Of a DNA stretch of 15,769 bases, positions 7,682 to 14,844 are shown in pieces. The position numbers and the translations under genes are program-made. This DNA comes from Gemmatimonadota bacterium (GTDB taxonomy: Bacteria > JBHIER01 > G020348925), in the NCBI GenBank assembly GCA_020348925.1, contig CP070758.1, forward strand, positions 2,694,280 through 2,710,048. The letters run 5' to 3'. Position 1 is the stretch's first letter; every line of letters begins with the position of its first letter. The notes under the pieces are model-generated. The model did not search any database. It was not told the origin of the DNA and saw only the letters and a program-made list of their open reading frames with translations.

Positions 7682-10600
7682 CTATTTCATCAGCACCATC
7701 CGCCTGGTGGCCGTGAATTCGTTCGCCTCGATCCTAAAGAAGTAGACGCCACTGGCCACTTCATTACCCGAACCATCCTTGCCGTCCCAGGTGACAACGT
7801 AATACCCCGCCTCCTTTGATTCATCCACCAGCGTCCGCACCTCCTGCCCCAGCATGTTGAACACTTTCAGGGTGGTGTGGATGGGTGATCCTCCATCCGC
7901 TATCTGATATCTGATATCTGTGCTGGGGTTGAAGGGGTTCGGGTAGTTTTGAGCCAGGCTGTACTCACTTGGTAGCGGAACGATCCTGGCCGTGGCGGTC
8001 AGTACGGTCCCCTCATTCACCAGCGCTGAGACGTCCAGCACAGTATGTTTCAGCTCGGTAAAAGCGATCCTAACCTGGCCGAACTCCCTCTCACTGGCTA
8101 TCGCCATCCGGAGTGCATCCCCCTCGACCAGCCACTCCACCACGGCTCCCTCAATCTCAATACCGACAGGACGAAGACTGGACACGTTCTTGAGAACCAG
8201 ATCCGCAGCGCTGATCGACTCGGTAAAAGTGAGCGTGACAGATGACCCGCTGACGTCAATGTCAATCCCGCCTGTCACGGCCTTCGGTCCCGGCGGACCA
8301 GGCCAGTTCCTGGTCACATCACCAACCAGGACGGCGTAAAAATCCTGATCCATCACATCATCTTTGATCGAGACCGTACACCGCAGCGGCGGGAAGAAGA
8401 GCCACGTTCCGATTTTATTCTGGGGGATAAGAGGAGCAGGTGAATTTTGGGTGACAACATATTTCAACAATACCGACGCATCAAAGGCGCTGACCTCGCC
8501 GTCCCCGGTCACATCCGCCGCCGCCAACTGGCAGGAATCGAGTGTCACTGCTCCGACGATGCTTCGCAGGATGAAGGTGGCATCGTAGGATGTGACCGTC
8601 TGATACCCGATATCGCCGTCCTTCGATGGTGTGAGGCAATACTCCCCGGTCGAGCCGTAGAGATGATAGAAGACGTAATCGCCGCTGATATCGGTGGTAT
8701 CCAGCTTCACCTCATCAATGAGACCGTCGAGATCCTTGTCCCAGGTCAGGGTCATCTCCACATCTTCCAGGGCCACGCCTGTCGAACAGTACGCCACATG
8801 TCCGGCAATCGCATGGCGGATAACGATAAAGATACCGTCTTCAGTGCAGGCTATGGGTGAGCCCTCGTTGAATTCCACACGCTCAATACAGAGATAGCTG
8901 CAGGCACCCTCCTCAGCCTCAGGGTTGATCCGGAAGCCGACGTACAGAATATCGTACCAGGTGCAGATGGGATCGGACTGGGGTAAGGGGTAATTGCCGG
9001 CCATGACGATGGCGATTCTGCCATTCTCCTGGTCGACGTTGGAGTTCAACACCCCCCAGTCCTCGGTGATGAGCCCCTCATTTCCCACTTCGCCCACCGT
9101 CATCAGCTCCGGATCGTAGCACAACTCCAGAGAGACCGAGGTCACATCGAGATCAGCCAGCGGCTCGTAGTCCGGATGGATCCGCACCGGTATCTCGATC
9201 CAGCCCCCGGCGTGCCAGGAAGTGTCCGGCCAGGCCACCAGGATCTCGCAGTCCCTCACGACGATGGTCACAGAGAGGGTATCGTACAACGGCTGACCGG
9301 TGGTATGCGTGGACATGGCGATGAAATCGATGTCCAGCGTATCGCACCCGCCCAGCTTCGGCGGCTCCCAGCAGAACTCCAGGAAGGTTGACCCCCAACC
9401 CCGAGCCGTATCCTCCATGGCCCCGTCACACGGCTCAGGGTCCATCTCCGACCACAGGACGATGAAGTCGTTGTCCGCATCCGCGGCCACGATCTCAAAG
9501 CAGCTCTCACTCAGTTCATGGAAATAGAGCGTATCCGGCACTGATGCGATGATTTGAGGCGGGCGGTTGACGATCACCAGCCCATGCCTGATGGTGAGGA
9601 GCAGTGAACCCTCATCGAAGATGACATCCTCTATAGTAAGAAGGCCCGTATCGCCCGGGGTCGCTGCGGGATGGATATTGAAACCCAGATTGAACAGACA
9701 CCCGCCGCAATTGATCCCCTCCGAGGCCTCACTTCCACCGATGAGCCAGAACTGCAGGGTGTCCTCAGCCCCGTCCTTGTAATGCCACGTCATATTCCAG
9801 CCAGAGGAATCGAGACAGGAGTTCTCAAAGGTGATGGTCGAGTCGAACCGGATGACGGTCGTGTCAAAGGAGATCTCTCCGTACAGGGTATTGACGTACA
9901 GGCCGGTCAGGTCATCGGAAAACAGGCAGACAGTAAAGTGCGAGTCCGGCTTCTGGATGACCAGCGGCGGATCAATGCTCATGGTGATGGCCGGCTCGAT
10001 CCCGCCCTCTTCAATAATGAGAAGAAAATCGTCACTGCGGATGAGGCTGTCCCCGGCCTCGCCGGTAACAGTAATCCAATACTCTCCCGGCAGGGCAGCT
10101 ATTGATGAATGGACGGTCAAGACGGCGTCGATCGATCCGTAGGGTAGAGGCGTGACGGGGTTGGGGAAGAAGCCGGATGTCACACCCTCCGGCAAGCCGG
10201 AAACGCTCAACGCCACCGCCTCATTGAAGCCGAGAAGAGACCGGACGGTGGCCGTGATCACTACGGCCCCGCGCCGGGACACAACCGCTGTGTCCTGGGC
10301 AACCGAAAGATCGAAGGAAGGCTCGCCGATCACCTTCAGGCTCACCTCATCGGTATGACGCAGCATGCCGGTCTCATCTGAGCCCTGGATTATGAGCGGA
10401 TAGGGACCTGTCCCGGTCGTGGCTGAGGCCCGCACTGTCAGCGTTGCGTACGTTGTATCATTTGGCGGCGGGACGACGGGATTGGGATCGAAGTTCGCGA
10501 TCAGGTCGCAGCACAGGTTGCAGACGCACAGGTGGACCGGCGCGCTGAACCCGCCGATGGAGATGACCATCACCGTAAAGGTCGCCGTCTCATCGTAGGC

Positions 10601-13600
10601 GATGTCCATCATGTCCGCATTTCTTGCCATTGCGCCAGGCAGGATCACGACCTGCTCTGTCGGATACGCCACCACAATGAAATCGGGCTCTTCGCACGCA
10701 TCACCTGTGCCGTTACCGTTCACATCCTCCTGACCGGGATTGGGCACTGCCGGACAGTTGTCCATATCACCGCAGATCCCGTCACCGTCCGCATCGTTAT
10801 CAGGATCGCTGGGACAGGCGTCGCAGGCATCACCCAAACCGTCGCCGTCCGCATTCTCCTGCCCGGGATTGAAGATGGCCGGGCAGTTGTCCACGTCGCC
10901 GGGGATACCATCCCCGTCGGCGTCGTTCTCAGGATCGTAGGGATAGGGATCGCAGACATCACCCATGCCGTCGCCGTCGGCATCTTCCTGGCCGGGGTTA
11001 CTGTCGGCCAAACAGTTGTCGCAGGCATCCCCGGCTCCGTCCCCATCCCCATCGGCCTGATCCTCGTTGGTCACATCGGGGCAGTTGTCGCAACCATCGC
11101 CCCTGCTATCACCATCACCGTTCTCCTGGCCGGGATTGGCTGCGGCCGGGCAGTTGTCGCAGACGTCCCCGACGCCGTCCCCGTCGCCGTCGGCCTGATC
11201 CTCGTTATCGACCGCAGGGCAGTTGTCACAAACATCGCCGATACTGTCCCCGTCCCCGTCCTCCTGGCCCGGATTCGCTGTGGCCGGGCAGTTGTCCACG
11301 TCACCGCAGACGCCGTCGCCGTCACTATCGTTATCAGGATCAAGCGGACAACCATCACAGGCATCACCCAGGCCGTCGCTGTCCCCATCCTCCTGTCCGG
11401 GGTTGGCTGTGCCCGGGCAGTTATCCACATCACCGCAGAGGCCGTCGCCGTCAGCATCGTTATCCGGATCATTCGGACAGGCGTCGCAGGCATCACCCAG
11501 GCCGTCGCCGTCCCCATCCGACTGGGCCGGATTCGGTGTGGTTGGGCAATTATCCACGTCGCCGCACACGCCGTCACCATCGGCATCATTATCAGGATCG
11601 TTCGGACAGGCGTCGCAGGCATCGCCTATACCATCACCATCCCCATCCTCCTGATCGGGATTAGACGCTGCCGGACAGTTGTCGCAGGCGTCCCCGACGC
11701 CGTCCCCGTCTTCATCGGCCTGATCCTCGTTATCGACCCCAGGGCAGTTGTCACAAACATCACCGACGCCGTCGCCGTCACCGTCCGCCTGGCCGGGATT
11801 GGACACTGCCGGACAGTTGTCCACGTCGCCGCACATAGAGTCGCCGTCTATATCATTGTCAGGATCGTTGGGACAGACATCGCAGGCATCGCCCTGGCCG
11901 TCGCCGTCCGCATCCTCCTGACCGGGATTGGGTACAGCCGGGCAATTGTCCATATCGCCGCAGATCCCGTCACCGTCGCTATCATCATCAGGGTCATCGG
12001 GACAGACATCGCACGCATCGCCCGCTCCATCGCCATCGCTGTCCTCCTGGCTGGGATTGAATACGTCCGGACAGTTGTCCACATCCCCGCAGGCACCGTC
12101 TCCGTCTCCATCGTTCTCAGGATCGTTGATGCAGACGTCGCAGACGTCGCCGATGCCGTCGCCGTCCTCGTCCGTCTGGGCCGGGTTGGATGCGACCGGA
12201 CAATTGTCGACGTCACCGCAGACCCCGTCACCGTCAATATCGTTGTATGAATCATTGGGACAGCCGTCACAGACGTCGCCGATACCGTCGCCATCCCCAT
12301 CCTCCTGTCCGGGGTTGGCTGTGGCCGGGCAGTTGTCCGCATCCCCACAGATGCCGTCTCCATCCTCATCATTGTCAGGATCATCCGGACAACCGTCACA
12401 GGCATTGCCCAGGCCATCACCATCGCTGTCCTCCTGCCCGGGGTTGGATACGGCCGGACAGTTGTCCACGTCACCACAAAAGCCGTCTCCGTCCCCATCG
12501 TTATCCGGATCATTGGGACAGTCGTCACACGTATCACCTGTCCCATCTTTATCCCAGTCCTCCTGTCCGGAATTGGGTGTGGCCGGACAGTTGTCCGCGT
12601 CGCCGCAGATCCCGTCACCGTCGATATCGTTATCAGGGTCGTCGGGACAGGTGTCACAGGCATCACCGAGCCCGTCCCCATCAGCATTCTCTTGGAAAGG
12701 ATTGGGATCGCCGGGACAGTTGTCCGCGTCGCCGCAGACTCCGTCACCGTCGATATCATTGTCAGGGTCGTCGGGACAGTCGTCACACGCATCGCCCGCT
12801 CCATCACCATCGCCATCCTCCTGAAGCGGGTTGGGATCATCGGGGCAGTTGTCCACATCACCGCAGATCCCGTCTTCGTCACCATCGTTATCCGGATCGT
12901 TCGGACAGGAGTCACAGGCATCACCCATCCCATCCCCGTCCCAGTCCTCCTGCCCGGGATTGAATACGGCCGGACAGTTGTCCGCGTTGTCCGGAATGCC
13001 ATCCCCGTCGCTGTCGATACTCCCACCCAGAGAACCGTTTTCGTATACCCTCTGGGCATAGATATCCCAATGAGCTCCCGAGCGAAAATCGTTCCAGGTG
13101 ATAATGGCCCTGCCAGTCCCGTTCGTGACGATGGTGGGATCTTCCTGATATCTCGATGCGATGCAGATGGCGACCCCATCGGCCGTCCACAGGGGCGTGC
13201 CCCAGGCGTCCACACGCTGAGCGTAAATATCGCGGTAGGATGCGGCACGATCGTCCTCCCAGGCGATGACGGCCCCATTGGCCCCGTCTGAAGCAAGGAC
13301 AGGGTGTCTCTGATCTCTCGAAGCCGTGCAGATGGGTACCCCGTCGGCCGTCCACAGGGGCATGCCCCAGGCGTCCACCCGCTGGGCATAGATGTCACTG
13401 GAAGTGCCGGAACGCTCGTCCCCCCAGGTGATGACGGCCCCGCCGGACCCGTCCGAAACGACGGTCGGATACCTTTGATCCTCAGGAGCCGTGCAGACGG
13501 CGGCACCGTCGGCCGTCCACAGGGGCGTGCCCCAGGCGTCCACACGCTGGACGTATATGTCACTGGACGTGCCGGATCGTTCGTCCCCCCAGGTGACGAT

Positions 13601-14461
13601 GGCCCCGCCGGACCCGTCCGATATGATTGTGGGATTTTGTTGATTATTCAGGGCGGTACAGACGGCAATCCCGTCGGCTGTCCACAGGGGATTGCCCCAG
13701 GCGTCCACCCGCCGGGCGTAGATATCGATATTGGATCCGGGCCGAACGTCCTCCCAGGTCATGATGGCCCCGCCTGATCCGTCCGATATGATTGTGGGGT
13801 TTTGTTGATTATTCGGGGCGGTACAGACGGCCACCCCGTCGGCCGCCCACTGCGGCGTACCGAAACCGTCCACGCGCTGGGTATACATATCACTTGAAAT
13901 ACCGGAGCGCCAGTCCACCCAGGCGATAACGACCCCGCCGAACCCGTCGGGAATGATGGCGGGATCTTCCTGGTTTCGCTCTGCGGTGCAGACGGCCACC
14001 CCGTCGGCCACCCACAGGGGTGTGCCTGTGGCATTCACCCGCTGGGCGTAGATGTCAAAGTCCGATCCGGATCGTTTATCCTCCCAGGCGATGATGGCCC
14101 CTCCGGCTCCGTCCGGGACGATGACAGGAGTGGTCTGAGATTCCGAGGCAGTACAGACGGCGGCACCGCCGGCCGTCCACAGGGGGGTGCCTGAATCGTC
14201 CACCCGCTGGACGTAGATATCCGGGCCTGATCCGGAGCGCCTGTCCTCCCAGGCGGTGATGACTCCGCCGGCCCCATCGGAAATGCTGGCAGAAACGCCA
14301 TATCTGCTGCCGTATACCGTAGAGAGACTCTGGCTGCCCGGTGCAGTGCAGAGAGGTGTGTTCACGGTGGGATCATCACTCCACTGCGCCGGGGCCGATG
14401 CGACAGCCACAATCAGTATGACGGTAAAAGCGACACTCGATTTTTTGATGGATCTCATCAT
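7682..14461 (-). CDS. Giant T9SS-exported surface protein: beta-propeller-like repeats, 18-unit TSP type-3 array, cohesin-like and dockerin-like domains (2,259 aa)
   Basis: This is a predicted secreted, very acidic modular protein. The ATG at 14461 is followed by a second ATG at 14458; both have only a weak ribosome site. Residues 1 to about 25 are a signal peptide (ending ASAPAQ). Residues about 26-480 contain eight copies of the DIYAQRVDAWGTPLW motif on a strict 55-residue period, probably propeller blades. Residues 483-1256 are thrombospondin type-3 calcium-binding repeats. Residues about 1270-1490 are NEW3/Ig-like domains with CNLCC and FxPNPV motifs. Residues about 1490-1630 and 1737-1890 are cohesin-like, separated by an Ig-like domain starting NRPPQI. 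Residues about 1955-2015 are a dockerin-like pair (SYDATFILR... and DVTGDGEVSAFDAS). Residues about 2165-2259 are the T9SS sorting domain ending RRMVLMK. From about residue 1260 onward it is paralogous to gene D. Adhesion or surface scaffolding is likely; the partner is unknown. Confidence 0.9.
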   Translation of the reverse strand: MMRSIKKSSVAFTVILIVAVASAPAQWSDDPTVNTPLCTAPGSQSLSTVYGSRYGVSASISDGAGGVITAWEDRRSGSGPDIYVQRVDDSGTPLWTAGGAAVCTASESQTTPVIVPDGAGGAIIAWEDKRSGSDFDIYAQRVNATGTPLWVADGVAVCTAERNQEDPAIIPDGFGGVVIAWVDWRSGISSDMYTQRVDGFGTPQWAADGVAVCTAPNNQQNPTIISDGSGGAIMTWEDVRPGSNIDIYARRVDAWGNPLWTADGIAVCTALNNQQNPTIISDGSGGAIVTWGDERSGTSSDIYVQRVDAWGTPLWTADGAAVCTAPEDQRYPTVVSDGSGGAVITWGDERSGTSSDIYAQRVDAWGMPLWTADGVPICTASRDQRHPVLASDGANGAVIAWEDDRAASYRDIYAQRVDAWGTPLWTADGVAICIASRYQEDPTIVTNGTGRAIITWNDFRSGAHWDIYAQRVYENGSLGGSIDSDGDGIPDNADNCPAVFNPGQEDWDGDGMGDACDSCPNDPDNDGDEDGICGDVDNCPDDPNPLQEDGDGDGAGDACDDCPDDPDNDIDGDGVCGDADNCPGDPNPFQENADGDGLGDACDTCPDDPDNDIDGDGICGDADNCPATPNSGQEDWDKDGTGDTCDDCPNDPDNDGDGDGFCGDVDNCPAVSNPGQEDSDGDGLGNACDGCPDDPDNDEDGDGICGDADNCPATANPGQEDGDGDGIGDVCDGCPNDSYNDIDGDGVCGDVDNCPVASNPAQTDEDGDGIGDVCDVCINDPENDGDGDGACGDVDNCPDVFNPSQEDSDGDGAGDACDVCPDDPDDDSDGDGICGDMDNCPAVPNPGQEDADGDGQGDACDVCPNDPDNDIDGDSMCGDVDNCPAVSNPGQADGDGDGVGDVCDNCPGVDNEDQADEDGDGVGDACDNCPAASNPDQEDGDGDGIGDACDACPNDPDNDADGDGVCGDVDNCPTTPNPAQSDGDGDGLGDACDACPNDPDNDADGDGLCGDVDNCPGTANPGQEDGDSDGLGDACDGCPLDPDNDSDGDGVCGDVDNCPATANPGQEDGDGDSIGDVCDNCPAVDNEDQADGDGDGVGDVCDNCPAAANPGQENGDGDSRGDGCDNCPDVTNEDQADGDGDGAGDACDNCLADSNPGQEDADGDGMGDVCDPYPYDPENDADGDGIPGDVDNCPAIFNPGQENADGDGLGDACDACPSDPDNDADGDGICGDMDNCPAVPNPGQEDVNGNGTGDACEEPDFIVVAYPTEQVVILPGAMARNADMMDIAYDETATFTVMVISIGGFSAPVHLCVCNLCCDLIANFDPNPVVPPPNDTTYATLTVRASATTGTGPYPLIIQGSDETGMLRHTDEVSLKVIGEPSFDLSVAQDTAVVSRRGAVVITATVRSLLGFNEAVALSVSGLPEGVTSGFFPNPVTPLPYGSIDAVLTVHSSIAALPGEYWITVTGEAGDSLIRSDDFLLIIEEGGIEPAITMSIDPPLVIQKPDSHFTVCLFSDDLTGLYVNTLYGEISFDTTVIRFDSTITFENSCLDSSGWNMTWHYKDGAEDTLQFWLIGGSEASEGINCGGCLFNLGFNIHPAATPGDTGLLTIEDVIFDEGSLLLTIRHGLVIVNRPPQIIASVPDTLYFHELSESCFEIVAADADNDFIVLWSEMDPEPCDGAMEDTARGWGSTFLEFCWEPPKLGGCDTLDIDFIAMSTHTTGQPLYDTLSVTIVVRDCEILVAWPDTSWHAGGWIEIPVRIHPDYEPLADLDVTSVSLELCYDPELMTVGEVGNEGLITEDWGVLNSNVDQENGRIAIVMAGNYPLPQSDPICTWYDILYVGFRINPEAEEGACSYLCIERVEFNEGSPIACTEDGIFIVIRHAIAGHVAYCSTGVALEDVEMTLTWDKDLDGLIDEVKLDTTDISGDYVFYHLYGSTGEYCLTPSKDGDIGYQTVTSYDATFILRSIVGAVTLDSCQLAAADVTGDGEVSAFDASVLLKYVVTQNSPAPLIPQNKIGTWLFFPPLRCTVSIKDDVMDQDFYAVLVGDVTRNWPGPPGPKAVTGGIDIDVSGSSVTLTFTESISAADLVLKNVSSLRPVGIEIEGAVVEWLVEGDALRMAIASEREFGQVRIAFTELKHTVLDVSALVNEGTVLTATARIVPLPSEYSLAQNYPNPFNPSTDIRYQIADGGSPIHTTLKVFNMLGQEVRTLVDESKEAGYYVVTWDGKDGSGNEVASGVYFFRIEANEFTATRRMVLMK
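7901..7920 (-). repeat. Heptamer microrepeat inside the T9SS tail of gene B
   Basis: tatctga occurs 2.9 times in tandem (7901-7920). It encodes part of IRYQIADGG, at the same place in the sorting domain where genes A and D carry different heptamer tracts. Confidence 0.75.
10694..13015 (-). repeat. Thrombospondin type-3 repeat array, 18 units
   Basis: 774 residues divide exactly into a two-residue lead, 14 units of 43 residues, 3 units of 46 residues (the 10th, 14th and 15th, with a DNEDQAD or TNEDQAD variant) and a truncated last unit of 32. The consensus is DGDGxCGDxDNCPxxxNPGQEDxDGDGxGDxCDxCPxDPDND. Asp-rich DxDGDG loops and paired Cys are typical of calcium-binding TSP3 repeats. Some blocks are nearly identical at a distance of 525 bp (around 11197 and 11722), showing block duplication. 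Confidence 0.93.
13067..14221 (-). repeat. 165-bp tandem coding repeats (55 aa, seven full units)
   Basis: Seven units of exactly 165 bp run from 14221 to 13067; a partial unit precedes them and another follows. The consensus is DIYAQRVDAWGTPLWTADGVAVCTAxxxQxxPTIISDGSGGAIxTWxDxRSGxxS. No unit differs in length, and adjacent units share long near-identical DNA (for example around 13618 and 13783). The spacing, Trp positions and Asp-x-Arg motif suggest beta-propeller blades closed by the split first and last units. Confidence 0.88.
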
Positions 14462-14482
14462 CTCATTCTTTCGGAACTGTTT

Positions 14483-14514
14483 GGGGTCACATCTTTGATC
14501 TTTGATCTTCCCTC
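14483..14514. repeat. Diverged partial third copy of the repeat, with heptamer tract
   Basis: ggggtcac followed by atctttg, atctttg, atcttcc and ctc aligns with 6786-6817 of the 75-bp repeat with about 5 mismatches in 32. It lies just upstream of the start of gene B. Confidence 0.65.
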
Positions 14515-14548
14515 TGTTTTATCTCTGCTGTTTCGAACACCCCCTGTT

Positions 14549-14569
14549 GTCCCCCTTGATATGGGGGAC
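14549..14569. repeat. Hairpin gtccccc-ttgatat-gggggac
   Basis: Perfect 7-bp arms at 14549-14555 and 14563-14569 surround a 7-nt loop. No T-run follows. Confidence 0.6.
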
Positions 14570-14620
14570 GATACCCCCCTCAAACTCCACTTCACCTCGT
14601 GGTAGAAACCAACTCAGAAG

Positions 14621-14689
14621 TCCCCCTTTCGTAAAGAGCCTGCCCTGCCTGCCCCGTGCTTAGTCCCGGGGAGCTTGTCGAAGGGGGGA
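14621..14689. repeat. Nested foldback element
   Basis: The outer arms tccccctttcg (14621-14631) and cgaagggggga (14679-14689) are near-perfect inverted repeats. Inside lie ccccg (14652-14656) and cgggg (14667-14671). A second G-run follows (about 14693-14697). This C-run/G-run texture is typical of dispersed palindromic elements. Confidence 0.6.
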
Positions 14690-14729
14690 TTTAGGGGGAT
14701 TTTTTCCTCCATTAAAGAATCTCCTCTCA

Positions 14730-14750
14730 CTCCCCTTTAAAAAAGGGGAG
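14730..14750. repeat. Perfect hairpin ctccccttt-aaa-aaaggggag
   Basis: 9-bp arms flank a 3-nt loop, about 95 bp after the stop of gene A. It lacks a clear T-run on either strand, so a terminator role is uncertain. Confidence 0.6.
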
Positions 14751-14797
14751 AATTATTTCTCAGCAACAACGACACATCACCGCACTCCGAAATCTCA

Positions 14798-14836
14798 GCA
14801 TCCCTTGCACTTTTGCACCCCTGCTCCTCTGCTTCT
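14798..14836. repeat. Degenerate octamer microrepeat after gene A
   Basis: On the plus strand successive units begin with gc: gcatccctt, gcactttt, gcacccct, gctcctct, gcttct. The minus strand is purine-rich. The tract starts 9 nt after the stop codon of gene A. Confidence 0.5.
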
Positions 14837-14844
14837 CAATTCAT

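Larger units (their letters stand above)
14462..14844. other. 383-bp non-coding gap between genes A and B
   Basis: There is no gene here. The gap holds the diverged repeat copy at 14483-14514, a gtccccc/gggggac hairpin (14549-14569), a nested foldback (14621-14689), a 9-bp-arm hairpin (14730-14750) and a degenerate octamer tract (14798-14836). No canonical terminator or promoter was identified. Confidence 0.6.

Noticed and set aside
10532-12250. Open reading frame of 572 codons on the plus strand, opposite the TSP3 array
   Set aside because: It is a by-product of the repetitive GAC/GAT-GGC codon pattern of the TSP3 repeats; its translation is itself a monotonous repeat and it has no ribosome site or domain.
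10694-13015. CRISPR-like regular repeats
   Set aside because: The repeats are coding TSP3 units in one continuous frame, with no constant repeat and variable spacer structure.
11848-13563. Long minus-strand frame (571 codons) overlapping gene B in another register
   Set aside because: It lies inside the TSP3 and propeller repeats in a shifted frame, gives an Arg/Thr/Pro/Met-rich nonsense repeat, and gene B explains the DNA fully.
14730-14750. Terminator of gene A
   Set aside because: The stem is good but no T-run follows on the minus strand, so it is listed as a hairpin only.
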